64,000 bases of DNA from Pacificibacter marinus. Its GTDB lineage: Bacteria; Pseudomonadota; Alphaproteobacteria; Rhodobacterales; Rhodobacteraceae. The position numbers were made by a program, and so were the translations under genes. Each line of letters begins with the position of its first letter. Positions within the stretch are counted from its first letter, which is position 1. The notes under the pieces are model-generated. The model saw nothing but the letters and a program-made list of their open reading frames with translations. It ran no database searches and was not told the origin of the DNA. This document shows, piece by piece, positions 43,623-53,147 of this stretch. Location: positions 236,946-300,945 of the forward strand of contig NZ_JAHKPK010000055.1 in the NCBI RefSeq assembly GCF_018860665.1, written 5' to 3'.

Positions 43623-45131
43623 ATGCGTGCCATTTTACTCATCTTTGATTCCCTCAATCGCCATGCCTTGCAATGTTATGGCGGCACCGAAATTGCCACA
43701 CCGAATTTCGATCGTTTGGCGCAAAGATCCGTGACCTATGACAATCATTATGTCGGTAGCCTGCCCTGCATGCCTGCGCGCCGTGATATTCACACAGGGC
43801 GTTTGAGCTTTCTGCACCGCAGCTGGGGGCCGCTTGAGCCGTTTGACACATCCGTGTTCGAAACCCTGCGCGACAAGGGCGTCTATTCGCACCTGATCAC
43901 CGACCATTATCATTACTTTGAAGACGGCGCTGGCAATTACCACACACGCTATGATTCCTATGATTTTTTGCGCGGACAAGAAGGCGACAAATGGGTGCCT
44001 ACGCTTGATGCGCCGATCGAGAAATGGAAAAGCCAGTACCATGAAAAGCAACACAATTTCACGACAGGGTCTTTGCAAATGCAAAACATGGCCAATCGTG
44101 AACGCATTGAAACGGAAGAAGATTTTTCATCCACTCAATGTTTTGACGACGCTGAGCGGTTTCTTGATGATCAGTCGAAAGCCGACAATTGGGTGTTGCA
44201 GATCGAAACCTTTGACCCGCATGAACCCTTCTTGGCCCCCCCCGGTTACCGCGCTGAATTTCAAACCGACAAAGAGCCGATTTTCGATTGGCCGCATTAT
44301 GATCGCTATATCGACGGCTTGCCGGAAAACGAGCTGTTGCGGAACAATTACAAAGCCTTGATTGCACATTGTGATGCCCAACTTGGTCGATTGCTGGACA
44401 AGATGGACGCTTTAAACATGTGGGACGATACGATTTTGATCGCGACCACAGATCACGGTTTCTTGCTTGGCGAACATGAATGGTGGGCGAAAAACCGGAT
44501 GCCCTGCTACAATGAAGTCGCGCACATTCCATTGTTTGTGCATCATCCCGATCATGTGGATCAGGCGGGCACTCGCCGCGCAAATCTGACGCAGACCATC
44601 GATATTATGCCAACATTGCTTGATTGTTTCGAGCAACCTTGCGACATCGACTCAACCGCTCGATCCATCTTGCCGACCCTGAAAAATCCGCAAGAAAAAC
44701 TGCGCGATGTCATCATCTACGGCTATTTTGGTGGGGCTGTGAACATCACGGATGGGCGTTACACCTATATGCGTTATCCCGAAAATATGTCGGCGACGAA
44801 CCTCAATGAATACACGTTGATGCCCGCGCATATGCTGGCGCCTTTTTCTAAAGAAGAGTTGCAGCAAGCGACATTTTGCGAAGATTTAAATTATGCCAAC
44901 GGTTATCCCGTATTGCGCGTCCCTGTGCATGAAAATTCCCATTGGTTCAATTCGCATGGGCCGGGTGGCATGGCCGATTGCAACAGTGTTCTGTTCGATT
45001 TGGCCACAGATTCAGGCCAGCTGTCCCCCCTGCAAGACGCTGATTTAGAGGCGCGACTTGCGGCCCAGATCAAAGACCAAATGCAAAAAAATGCGGCGCC
45101 CCAAGAGGCGTACACCAGACTTGGATTTTAA
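43623..45131 (+). CDS. Cytoplasmic type I sulfatase
   Basis: 502 residues of the alkaline phosphatase-like superfamily. The formylglycine signature is C49-M-P51-A-R53 (CxPxR) followed by DIHTGR. Metal ligands are in the N-terminal FDSLNRH and in ATTDHGFLLGEHEWW. It is of the cysteine type, so it needs a formylglycine-generating or anaerobic maturase encoded elsewhere. No signal peptide is present, unlike most sulfatases for polysaccharides, so the sulfate ester is cleaved inside the cell after import. Located within the ABC importer operon, its substrate is probably the transported sulfated sugar; heparan-type or fucose sulfates are possible. ATG 43623 follows GGGGAATACC. Confidence 0.88.
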   Translation: MRAILLIFDSLNRHALQCYGGTEIATPNFDRLAQRSVTYDNHYVGSLPCMPARRDIHTGRLSFLHRSWGPLEPFDTSVFETLRDKGVYSHLITDHYHYFEDGAGNYHTRYDSYDFLRGQEGDKWVPTLDAPIEKWKSQYHEKQHNFTTGSLQMQNMANRERIETEEDFSSTQCFDDAERFLDDQSKADNWVLQIETFDPHEPFLAPPGYRAEFQTDKEPIFDWPHYDRYIDGLPENELLRNNYKALIAHCDAQLGRLLDKMDALNMWDDTILIATTDHGFLLGEHEWWAKNRMPCYNEVAHIPLFVHHPDHVDQAGTRRANLTQTIDIMPTLLDCFEQPCDIDSTARSILPTLKNPQEKLRDVIIYGYFGGAVNITDGRYTYMRYPENMSATNLNEYTLMPAHMLAPFSKEELQQATFCEDLNYANGYPVLRVPVHENSHWFNSHGPGGMADCNSVLFDLATDSGQLSPLQDADLEARLAAQIKDQMQKNAAPQEAYTRLGF

Positions 45132-45180
45132 CTGAGGTCGCCCTCGTTAAAACATCCAAAAGACACTGCAAGGAGAAAAC

Positions 45181-46251
45181 ATGTCGTTTGTCACTTTAAG
45201 GAACGTTCGAAAATCTTACGGAGAGTTCCCAGTTCTGCATGGCCTAAATGCCTCGATCCATGAAGGAGAATTCGTGGCGATTTTAGGCGAAAGCGGCTGT
45301 GGGAAATCGACCCTGCTGCGCATGATCGCAGGGTTGGAAGACATCACATCCGGCGAAGTGGAAATTGGCGGCAAGGTCGTTAATGATCTGTCGCCGCGGG
45401 ATCGCGATATCGCCATGGTATTTCAAAGCTACGCGCTCTACCCGCATATGACTGTGGAAAAGAACATCTGTTTTCCGCTTGAACTGGCCGGCATGTCGGA
45501 TGCAGAACAAAAGAAACACCTGAGCCGTGCAGCAGATATGCTCAACTTGGGTGATTATCTGCAACGTAAACCAAAGGACCTGTCGGGCGGGCAACGTCAA
45601 AGGGTCGCGATGGGGCGGGCTATTGTGCGCGATCCCAAGGTGTTCTTGTTTGACGAACCCCTGTCCAATCTTGACGCCAAATTACGGGTGCAAATGCGTT
45701 CTGATATTCGCACGTTGCAGCAAGAACTTGGCACCACCGCGATCTATGTGACCCACGATCAAATCGAGGCCATGACAATGGCGGATCGGATCATGTTGAT
45801 GAATGCTGGCAAAATCGAACAATTCGGTCCGCCGCTCGACCTTTATGATCACCCTAGCAGCACCTTTGTCGCCGCTTTCGTGGGATCGCCGCCGATCAAT
45901 TTGGTCAAAGGGGAAATCAAGTCTGGTGCGCAAAGCGCGTTTGTGGCGGATGGTCTTCGGGTGCCTTTACAGCCGAACACTTGGGCCGCGGGTCCGGTGA
46001 CGATGGGCATTCGTCCTGAAGACATTTCAATTGCTCACGATGCGCAAACGGCCAACGCCGAAGGGGGGGTAGAGGCGATGGAATGTACGGGCGAACGGAC
46101 GATTTTGGAGGTCCGTGTTGGCGACAATATCATCAATCTGTCGGTTGTAGAACGCCTGCCATTGGCCAAAGGCGCGACAGCCCCCTTGAGTATCAACCCC
46201 AATAAATGTCTGTTTTTCGCTCCAAACGGTCAAGCCATTCAGGGCGGGTGA
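45181..46251 (+). CDS. ABC transporter ATPase (MalK/UgpC type)
   Basis: 356 residues. Nucleotide-binding domain (1-235) with Walker A GESGCGKST (36-44), the ABC signature LSGGQRQRVAMGRA, Walker B VFLFDEPLSNLDA and the H-loop VTHDQIEAM. The C-terminal TOBE domain (about 240-356) is typical of sugar transporters. AAGGAG precedes ATG 45181. It powers the two permeases of this cluster. It lies 49 bases after the sulfatase gene. Confidence 0.94.
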   Translation: MSFVTLRNVRKSYGEFPVLHGLNASIHEGEFVAILGESGCGKSTLLRMIAGLEDITSGEVEIGGKVVNDLSPRDRDIAMVFQSYALYPHMTVEKNICFPLELAGMSDAEQKKHLSRAADMLNLGDYLQRKPKDLSGGQRQRVAMGRAIVRDPKVFLFDEPLSNLDAKLRVQMRSDIRTLQQELGTTAIYVTHDQIEAMTMADRIMLMNAGKIEQFGPPLDLYDHPSSTFVAAFVGSPPINLVKGEIKSGAQSAFVADGLRVPLQPNTWAAGPVTMGIRPEDISIAHDAQTANAEGGVEAMECTGERTILEVRVGDNIINLSVVERLPLAKGATAPLSINPNKCLFFAPNGQAIQGG

Positions 46252-46336
46252 GGAATGGCCCAAAGGATACGGCTCTGATTGCGCTTTAAAATGAACAGTT
46301 TTTAAATCGGAAATTGAATAAAAAGGAGAGGTCGCC

Positions 46337-47773
46337 ATGGCTTTACGTCACCAAAACTACATCAATGGCACTTTTATCGATTCAAATGATGGCGGCTGGA
46401 TCCCCGTTCTGAACCCTGCGACGGGTGAGACACTGTCTGAAATTCCAGACACGCAGAGCGGCATCGTTGGCGAGGCCGTGGATGCTGCCAAGGCGGCGCA
46501 ACGTGCATGGGAAGCAACGCCCGCGATTGAGCGTGCAGGGCACTTGCGGGCCATCGCGCAAAAGCTACGCGAAAACGTGCCACTGCTTGCTGAGACGATT
46601 GTGCAAGAGCAAGGCAAAACAATGGGCTTGGCCCAAGTCGAGGTCAATTTTACCGCCGACTACATGGATTACACCGCTGAATGGGCGCGACGTCTGGAGG
46701 GCGAAATCCTGCCATCTGACAATCGCGGCGAAAACATCTTTATGTTTCGCCAAGCCATTGGGGTTGTGGGCGGCATCTTGCCTTGGAACTTTCCGTTTTT
46801 CTTGATCGCGCGCAAATTGGCGCCAGCACTGTTGACGGGCAATACCATTGTCATCAAACCGTCGGAAGAAACCCCAAACAACGCGGCCCTGTTCGTCAAG
46901 CTGATGAATGAGACAGATTTGCCCAAAGGTGTCGCGAATTTTATCTATGGGGCAGGGGGATCAACGGGGGCAGCCCTATGCGACAATCCTGACGTTGGGC
47001 TTTTGACCTTCACGGGGTCCGTTGGCACAGGGTCACGGATCATGCGCGCTGCGGCGAACAATATCACCAAGGTTAATTTGGAACTGGGGGGCAAGGCGCC
47101 AGCCATTGTGATGGCGGATGCGGATATGGATAAAGCGGTTGCAGCCATCGTCGCATCGCGTGTGATCAATTCTGGCCAAGTGTGCAACTGCGCTGAACGC
47201 GTCTATGTTGAAGCCGCCGCAGAAGATGAATTCGTGTCCAAGCTCACCAAGGCTATGGCCGAGACCAAGTTTGGTGACCCGATGCAAGATCGCACTGTTG
47301 ACTATGGTCCGATGATCAACAAGGCGGGTCTTGATAAAGTTGCGGGTATGGTGGACCGCGCCAAAGTCGCAGGTGGCACGATCACCACGGGGGGCGAAAT
47401 TGCTGACACGCCAACAGGCAATTATTATCAGCCGACGGTGATCTCAGGTGTCGCGCAAGACGCTGAAATTATGCAAAAAGAGGTCTTTGGCCCCGTGTTG
47501 CCTGTCAATGTCGTCAGCGGCATGGACGAGGCCATCGCGCGCGCAAATGACAGCGAATACGGCCTGACGTCGTCGATCTATACAAATGATATTGGCAATG
47601 CGATGCGGGCTGCAAATGAGTTGAAGTTTGGCGAAACCTACATCAACCGTAACAACTTTGAAGCGATGCAAGGCTATCACGCAGGTGTGCGTAAATCGGG
47701 GATCGGCGGGGCTGATGGCAAGCATGGTCTGTTAGAATTTACACAGACCCACATGGTCTACTTGCAAACGTGA
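46337..47773 (+). CDS. aldA: Aldehyde dehydrogenase, AldA (lactaldehyde/glycolaldehyde dehydrogenase) type
   Basis: 478 residues, resembling Escherichia coli AldA along its whole length (shared stretches GILPWNFPFFLIARK, LLTGNTIVIKPSE, INSGQVCNCAERVYV, FGETYINR-NFEAMQG, KSGIGGADGKHGL). The catalytic Cys is C283 in GQVC, and the general base is E249 in LELGG. It oxidises lactaldehyde to lactate with NAD+, or glycolaldehyde to glycolate. In L-fucose and L-rhamnose degradation AldA handles the lactaldehyde released by the aldolase. Its presence as the last gene of this cluster suggests a deoxysugar substrate. AGGAGAGG precedes the ATG. Confidence 0.9.
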   Translation: MALRHQNYINGTFIDSNDGGWIPVLNPATGETLSEIPDTQSGIVGEAVDAAKAAQRAWEATPAIERAGHLRAIAQKLRENVPLLAETIVQEQGKTMGLAQVEVNFTADYMDYTAEWARRLEGEILPSDNRGENIFMFRQAIGVVGGILPWNFPFFLIARKLAPALLTGNTIVIKPSEETPNNAALFVKLMNETDLPKGVANFIYGAGGSTGAALCDNPDVGLLTFTGSVGTGSRIMRAAANNITKVNLELGGKAPAIVMADADMDKAVAAIVASRVINSGQVCNCAERVYVEAAAEDEFVSKLTKAMAETKFGDPMQDRTVDYGPMINKAGLDKVAGMVDRAKVAGGTITTGGEIADTPTGNYYQPTVISGVAQDAEIMQKEVFGPVLPVNVVSGMDEAIARANDSEYGLTSSIYTNDIGNAMRAANELKFGETYINRNNFEAMQGYHAGVRKSGIGGADGKHGLLEFTQTHMVYLQT

Positions 47774-47780
47774 CCCAGCT

Positions 47781-47816
47781 TTCGGCGCGCCTCACTCAAT
47801 ACGCGGGCGTGCCGAA
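47781..47816 (+). terminator. Stem-loop after aldA
   Basis: An 11-bp stem, TTCGGCGCGCC (47781-47791) with GGCGTGCCGAA (47806-47816), one G-T wobble. No T run follows, so it may be a stabiliser or a Rho-dependent end. Confidence 0.45.
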
Positions 47817-48132
47817 CACAGGGTGTCATGCCTGATATGCTGTCCGCGGCGGCAGTATCTCGGTTTCTGAAAAGGCTCAGAATGCCGACAATGGGATCGT
47901 ACGCGGTCTTTCGCAGTCGCGCGACGCCATAACCGTGACATCAAAAACATGTCTGATCAAAACTCTAATAGCGCGTGAATTTGGCGGTGATACGTCAAAG
48001 AAAATCGAATGCGATGAAGATAGTTGAATACAGCGTGATTGTAGCAAGATTGAAATGTCGCCCAACGTTGGGGGCTTCAAACTTAGACCATCTGTGAACT
48101 TTGATAAAATCATTATGTATGAGGTATTTAAA
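47817..48132. other. Gene-free stretch before the attachment scar
   Basis: No reading frame has credible codon use. The sequence is more AT-rich towards the right. I see no repeat other than short chance ones. It is probably what once lay downstream of the interrupted tRNA gene. Confidence 0.4.
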
Positions 48133-48180
48133 TGGTGCCCAGGGGCGGAATCGAACCACCGACACGAGGATTTTCAATCC
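48133..48180 (-). repeat. 3' half of a tRNA-Phe gene, putative att site
   Basis: On the minus strand this reads as the anticodon loop to CCA end of tRNA-Phe: GGATTGAAAATCC (anticodon GAA), variable loop, T-arm with GGTTCGATTCC, acceptor 3' strand and CCA (48133-48135). Homology stops inside the 5' strand of the anticodon stem, and no 5' half follows at 48181 onwards. This is the usual scar of site-specific integration into a tRNA gene. An integrase gene begins about 200 bases to the right. The reconstituted complete tRNA should be at the far end of the element, not seen in the window. Confidence 0.8.
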
Positions 48181-48388
48181 ATAAATTCGTGATTGACTTC
48201 GAATCGTTACAATCCACCTTGACCACATTTCGGATATAATATTTCGACTATCACCTTGTTTTAATAGATAAAAAATTTCCGAAAATTGCTCATACTACAC
48301 TTTCTTGCTTCGCCGTAACGCTCACGCTCTGTGCCACCATTGTGCCACTGAAATGCTTGCTGCAGTCTAGCTAAAGAAAGGAAATCCA

Positions 48389-49731
48389 ATGGCAAAAATT
48401 GAACTAACAGATAAGCACATTAAAGCGCGTAAGGTCGTATCTCGGACTGATGTTACAGATACAAAAGAAACAGGCTTGCTGATCCGGATCTACCCATCAG
48501 GCAAAAAAACGTTTGCATTCAGGCTGCGTGGGTTGGATGGCGTGATTCAAAGCGTCATCATTGGGCACTACGGAGATATCAGTCTTGCTGAAGCTCGCAC
48601 TGCTGCGGCAGACCTTCGTAGGCGACTCAAATCTGGCGAGAACATCACGGCGGCGGCTCAAAAGTCCGCGAATGCTTTGGCAGCAGCATTGCAAGCTGAA
48701 GTGCCTACGTTGCAGATGATTATCGATGAATATGAAATTCTTAAATCTACCAGTCGTAAAACTTGGCAACGCACTGCTAATGATAAGGGGAGCGAAGCTA
48801 GGCGTCGTATCGAATGTGTTTTTTATCAACATTTGTCAACACGGGTCACTGAAATTAGTCTCGAGGATTTTGCCCACTCTATGGCCACTTACGTGCCTCG
48901 TTCCGGCAGTGGCACCGCAAACGGTCAGGTGTCGCGTGCAAGGTCTTATTTGATGACGATGTTTGACTGGGTTGCAAGTCGCAACAAATTCAACAAAGTT
49001 GGATTAGGACGGCGTGATACATTGGACGTAGTGGATCTCCGGCAGACATATGATCTTGCGGTAGGTGACCATTCTATTCTTGGTGAGCGTGACCGTGCTC
49101 TCGATCATTTCGAGCTTTCCCGCATTATGCCGTTGCTGGTTTATCCGGCTCCTGTCGAACTGCGTATGAAGACTCCTCCTCAACTTGATTTACGTCCCGC
49201 ATCCTTGAAGTTTTTGCTGTTGACTGCGGCGCGCCGGTCCGAGCTCGTTGCGATGAAATGGTGCCATTGTCGTGAAACCGATGGAATTTGGCATAAACCA
49301 TACGTGAAAACGATCTCAGGCCCGCCCAAGAAGCAAAACTTGCCCCTTTCCGATGCTGCCATCGCTTTACTGCGCGGATTGCCTAACTTTGCCACTCGCC
49401 AAGACAATGACTTGGTCTTTCCAAACGCCGAAGGGCGTGGGTTGGATAACTGGCAACGTATTACTGGGGCGGTTCAGCGGGAGAGCCAAACAACAAACTG
49501 GCACCGTCACGATCTGCGCAGGACTGCCGCGACGATTATGAAGTTGCTCCACGTGTGATCGACGAAATCTTGGCGCACAACGCATCAAGTAAGGATGATG
49601 GGTATTCACGAGCGTTGGAGAATTATTTCGTATCTACAAACCTTCTTGCACATGTTGAAGACCCGCAAAAAGCGGCCTTGGATAAATTGGCCGAGGCTTT
49701 GGCATATATCGAAAATGAAACTCAGAATTAG
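48389..49731 (+). pseudogene. Tyrosine integrase, frameshifted near the C-terminus
   Basis: The main frame (48389-49558) encodes 389 residues: N-terminal DUF4102 arm-binding domain (about 1-90), core-binding domain (100-220) and catalytic domain with R282 (AARRSELVAMKW) and H374-x-x-R377 (HDLRRTAA), then stops abruptly after KLLHV. The missing end is intact in another frame from 49540 to 49731 (63 residues, EVAPRVIDEILAHNASSKDD onwards, with LAH and DGYSRA carrying the second His and the probable catalytic Tyr). One added base near 49540 would join them. As written, the enzyme lacks its nucleophile and should be inactive; a sequencing error is the alternative. It lies next to the tRNA-Phe scar and uses tRNA sites as P4-type integrases do. 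Confidence 0.82.
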
Positions 49732-49866
49732 ATAATTATGGGTCGCCTCAGTGAATAATGGCGCAAACGATCTGATCAGGCGAAGTTCGTTTCTGGGACA
49801 AAAGCAAGAAGTGCAGAGGCGTGCTCTTTGTGTGGCGTTCGATTTCACCTAAGGTTTATGAATGGC

Positions 49867-49890
49867 AACCCGCACGTGTTGCGGGTTTTG
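49867..49890 (+). terminator. Hairpin terminator after the integrase remnant
   Basis: Stem AACCCGCA (49867-49874) with TGCGGGTT (49880-49887), loop CGTGT, followed by TTG. It is oriented to end transcripts from the integrase side, between it and the convergent MocR gene. Confidence 0.65.
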
Positions 49891-49961
49891 TCGTCTTTGA
49901 AACATAAATCATCCATCCCATCAGTGATGTCACGGCGAGCTGAGCAAAACGCGGCTGGTTA

Positions 49962-51329
49962 TTATCCCATGTAAATGTTCGGAGTGAGGGCGTCCGATAA
50001 AAAGTTGAGGTTTTCACGCAGGGTCTCGCGACTTGACGGGCCGCCGAGCGCGACGCGCAGCTGTTCGCGAGGGGGGCCAAGGACAGTGAACGCATCCGAG
50101 GGCATCAGTCCAATTGGCCTGCGGGCCATGCGTGCGACCACATCAGCGCGGCTGACGCCCTTGGGGAGGTCCAGCCAGATGTTGAAGGCATTCTCGGAGC
50201 CTCGATATTTAACATTTGTCAGGACTTCGGCAACAATCGCTTGCCGTGCAGCGCTTTCGGCGCGGATGAAACGGCGGATGCTGTCGGCCGTTCCATCCTC
50301 TATCCATTGCGTGACCAGTGCCATCGATAGCGGAGAGGGCATGACGCACATGGCGCGGATCGACTGGGCCAGATGGCGTGCGCATCGCGGCGATGGCGCG
50401 ATGGTAAAAGCCAGCCGCAATCCAGCCCCGATGCATTTGGCCAAGCCGCCAATATGCCACGTCAGATCGGGGGCAGATAGTGCGATCGGGGCAGGGGCTT
50501 TGGTTGGGATGAAGCCATAGGCATCGTCTTCAATTAACGTCAGGTCGTGTCGGCGCAGTGTCTGCGCGATCGCCAGTCGCCGATCTTCGGGCATTGTTAG
50601 AGTTGTGGGGTTTTGAAGCGTCGGATTGAGATACAAAGCCTTGGGGCCGTGTTTCAAGATCGCAGTCTCTAGCGCGTCTGGCAAAATACCATCTTCGTCC
50701 ATTTCGACGCCGACAAGGTTTAGTCGAAAGCGTCCGGCAACATTGCGAAAACCGGGATAGGTGATCGCTTCGCACAGCACCGTATCGCCGGGGTGCGTGA
50801 TGATCGAAAGAATAGCTGCCATTGTCGCGTGTGCGCCGGGGGTCACGGCGACGCGTTCCAACGCAGGAACCATGCCGCGCATGCTCAGCCAACTGGATGC
50901 CGCGACGCGGTCGCGTTCCGATCCGGTCGCGCTTTGGTATCGCAGAAGGCCAATGAGGTTTGCTGACACATACCCCACGCCTTCTTGCATGCGGCGACGC
51001 AATTCGGGGTCTTGTGGTTCCGGTGGCATGTTCATTGACAGATCGGCTTCGCCGATGCGCGACGGGTCGGGGCTGTCGGTGACCACGCGACCTTTAACAA
51101 AGGTGCCACGGCCGACATGGCTTTCGACATGGCCACGAGCCTGTGCTTCGGCATAAGCGCGAGAAACTGTCGTGAAATCAATTCCCAGTTTAGCAGCCAG
51201 CTGACGCTGCGGGGGCAAGCGCACGCCATCGTCCAACCGACCGATGCGGATGTCCTCGGCAATAGCATCTGCAATCGCCTTGTAGCGAGGCTTGCCGGTG
51301 TCGAGCGAGTCAGGAATCCAATCAATCAT
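49962..51329 (-). CDS. MocR-type (GntR-PLP) transcriptional regulator of the nitrilase cluster
   Basis: 455 residues: N-terminal GntR winged helix-turn-helix (about 15-80; GVRLPPQRQLAAKLGIDFTTVSRAYAE) joined to an aminotransferase-fold domain (about 110-450) with PLP features, including the Lys in GGLAKCIGAGLRLAF and the Asp-Tyr pair DDAYGF. MocR proteins use PLP and an amine or amino-acid ligand to control neighbouring genes. It is divergent from the Nit1C operon (278 bases between starts), so it very probably regulates it. Direct ATACGA repeats 12 bases apart and two overlapping palindromes lie in that gap. Confidence 0.88.
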   Translation of the reverse strand: MIDWIPDSLDTGKPRYKAIADAIAEDIRIGRLDDGVRLPPQRQLAAKLGIDFTTVSRAYAEAQARGHVESHVGRGTFVKGRVVTDSPDPSRIGEADLSMNMPPEPQDPELRRRMQEGVGYVSANLIGLLRYQSATGSERDRVAASSWLSMRGMVPALERVAVTPGAHATMAAILSIITHPGDTVLCEAITYPGFRNVAGRFRLNLVGVEMDEDGILPDALETAILKHGPKALYLNPTLQNPTTLTMPEDRRLAIAQTLRRHDLTLIEDDAYGFIPTKAPAPIALSAPDLTWHIGGLAKCIGAGLRLAFTIAPSPRCARHLAQSIRAMCVMPSPLSMALVTQWIEDGTADSIRRFIRAESAARQAIVAEVLTNVKYRGSENAFNIWLDLPKGVSRADVVARMARRPIGLMPSDAFTVLGPPREQLRVALGGPSSRETLRENLNFLSDALTPNIYMG

Positions 51330-51355
51330 TTTTCTACCCTTTGGTTTCAGGATTT

Positions 51356-51463
51356 ATACGACATACAATACGATAATTGAAGGGTGATTGTTTGCATTCA
51401 TTAGAATCATATTGGGTATGGTTTTGTGTGGGTTTGGATATTTCGCCAAATATTTGCGCAAAT
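51356..51463. promoter_or_regulatory. Candidate MocR and Nit1C operator region
   Basis: Direct repeats ATACGA at 51356 and 51368 (12 apart) lie near the mocR start. Further on, CAAATATTTG (51447-51456) and ATTTGCGCAAAT (51452-51463) are perfect palindromes sharing five bases. I saw no convincing sigma-54 promoter here. Confidence 0.4.
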
Positions 51464-51607
51464 TCGGTCATTTTTGTTGAAGTTTTGTGCAGGTATTCCG
51501 ATGGGTAGCTTGGAGTTTGTTTTATATTGTATGCACATTGAACTGCCTATTGATGCAGTCAATTTGCTTGGGTCATCACTGTGTTCATCAACAACAAGGA
51601 GCGCATG

Positions 51608-52090
51608 ATGCCCGAAGTAACTAAAGAAGCACATAAAGACGGAGATTTCTTCGTGAACTTCGAAGAGAAGGTTTTCGAAGACGTAAAGGCCGATGAGGGG
51701 GAGAAAGCGCTTGTTACCTTCCATACTGTGGCCTTTGAGGGGTCCATTGGCCTCGTCAACATTCTGAACGCCATCCGCCTCAACCGTAAAGGCTATGAGA
51801 CATCGATCTTGCTCTACGGTCCTGGAGTCACTTTGGGCATTCAGCGCGGATTTCCGACGCTTGGCGACGAAGCTTTCCCTGGACACCAAAACTTTGCCGT
51901 CAATCTCAACAAATTCATGGGCGAGGGTGGCAAGGTATATGCATGCCGCTTTGCTTTGCAGGCGCTTTATGGTCACGGCGAGCCGTCACTTCTGCCCGGC
52001 ATCATTCCGATCGCGCCGCAGGATGTTCTCGACTGCATCCTGCTTCACAAAAAAGCCGATGCGGTGATCCTCGATACGTGGACCGTTTGA
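51608..52090 (+). CDS. MSMEG_0572-family nitrogen-starvation response protein (Nit1C cluster)
   Basis: 160 residues. The family is recognised by the [31 protein letters not shown] start of its core and the [20 protein letters not shown] end (each stretch split by eye: [15 protein letters not shown] and [14 protein letters not shown]). The pattern suggests a compact alpha/beta domain similar to DsrE-like proteins. Its reaction is unknown. AAGGAG precedes ATG 51608 (or 51605). It is the first gene of the operon, 88 bases before the nitrilase. Confidence 0.85.
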   Translation: MPEVTKEAHKDGDFFVNFEEKVFEDVKADEGEKALVTFHTVAFEGSIGLVNILNAIRLNRKGYETSILLYGPGVTLGIQRGFPTLGDEAFPGHQNFAVNLNKFMGEGGKVYACRFALQALYGHGEPSLLPGIIPIAPQDVLDCILLHKKADAVILDTWTV

Positions 52091-52178
52091 TCCATTCTCA
52101 CTGGGGCACTGTTTGCCCCCGGTTGCCGGTCCGTTTTTCCCTTCGGGCCGGCCCCATTTTTGAACAGAGGCACCCCTC

Positions 52179-53147
52179 ATGCGAACCGATACCATCCGCG
52201 CAGCGGCCGTCCAGATCGCCCCTGACCTAACAGGGCGAGCTGGAACGATTGAACGCGTGCTCAACGCAATTTTTGAGGCTGCAGATAAGGGCGCAGAATT
52301 CATCGTCTTTCCCGAAACATTTGTGCCCTATTATCCATACTTCAGTTTTGTGTTGCCCCCGGTGCAGCAAGGCGCGCCACATCTCGATTTGATGAAAGAA
52401 GCGGTTGTCGTTCCCTCACAGGAGACACAGGCCGTGGCCGATGCCTGTGCCAAGCGCGGTGTCGTGGTGGTGCTGGGCGTGAATGAGCGTGACCATGGTT
52501 CGCTCTATAATGCGCAGCTGATTTTTGACGCGGATGGAACGCTCGCGCTGAAGCGCAGAAAAATCACGCCAACCTATCATGAGCGTATGGTCTGGGGGCA
52601 GGGCGATGGTTCGGGGTTGAAAGTTGTCGAGACCAAGGTAGGTCGCGTCGGCGCGCTGGCCTGTTGGGAGCATTACAACCCACTCGCGCGCTACGCGTTG
52701 ATGACCCAACACGAGGAAATTCACGCGGGGCAATACCCCGGATCGTTGGTCGGTGACATTTTTCGCGATCAGATAGAGGTCACGATGCGCCATCACGCGC
52801 TTGAAGCGGGTTGCTTTGTGGTCAATTCAACCGGCTGGTTGACCGAAGAGCAAATCGCGCAAATCCATCCAGACCCAAAATTGCAAAAGGCCATGCGCAG
52901 CGGGTGCATGACTTGCATCATCTCGCCCGAAGGCCGCCATTTGGCAGAACCTTTGACATCTGGAGAGGGCATCCTGATCGCCGATCTCGACATGAGGCTT
53001 ATCGCAAAGCGCAAGCGCATGATGGACAGCGTCGGGCATTACGCACGTCCTGAATTGTTGTCGCTAAACCACGATGCACGAGAGGCGATGACACGCCATG
53101 CCACCGAACCCGCAAACCAACCGCAGGAGGATTGCCAAGATGCTTGA
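52179..53147 (+). CDS. Nitrilase of the Nit1C cluster
   Basis: 322 residues with the nitrilase triad E46 (FPETF), K128 ([10 protein letters not shown]) and C162 (ACWEHYNP). It belongs to the group of Nit6803-like enzymes typical of Nit1C clusters, which hydrolyse nitriles or, in bacteria using cyanide as nitrogen source, are thought to hydrolyse HCN. The [12 protein letters not shown] stretch after the Cys is characteristic of aliphatic nitrilases of this branch. The C-terminus overlaps the radical SAM gene by 8 bases, so translation is coupled. Substrate is not proven by sequence. Confidence 0.93.
   Translation: MRTDTIRAAAVQIAPDLTGRAGTIERVLNAIFEAADKGAEFIVFPETFVPYYPYFSFVLPPVQQGAPHLDLMKEAVVVPSQETQAVADACAKRGVVVVLGVNERDHGSLYNAQLIFDADGTLALKRRKITPTYHERMVWGQGDGSGLKVVETKVGRVGALACWEHYNPLARYALMTQHEEIHAGQYPGSLVGDIFRDQIEVTMRHHALEAGCFVVNSTGWLTEEQIAQIHPDPKLQKAMRSGCMTCIISPEGRHLAEPLTSGEGILIADLDMRLIAKRKRMMDSVGHYARPELLSLNHDAREAMTRHATEPANQPQEDCQDA

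Noticed and set aside
48133..48260. Complete tRNA-Phe gene
   Set aside because: Only the 3' half matches; the sequence past 48180 has no D-arm or acceptor 5' strand.
51400..51607. Sigma-54 promoter before the Nit1C operon
   Set aside because: No GG-N10-GC arrangement with convincing surrounding bases was found, although nitrogen control would make one plausible.
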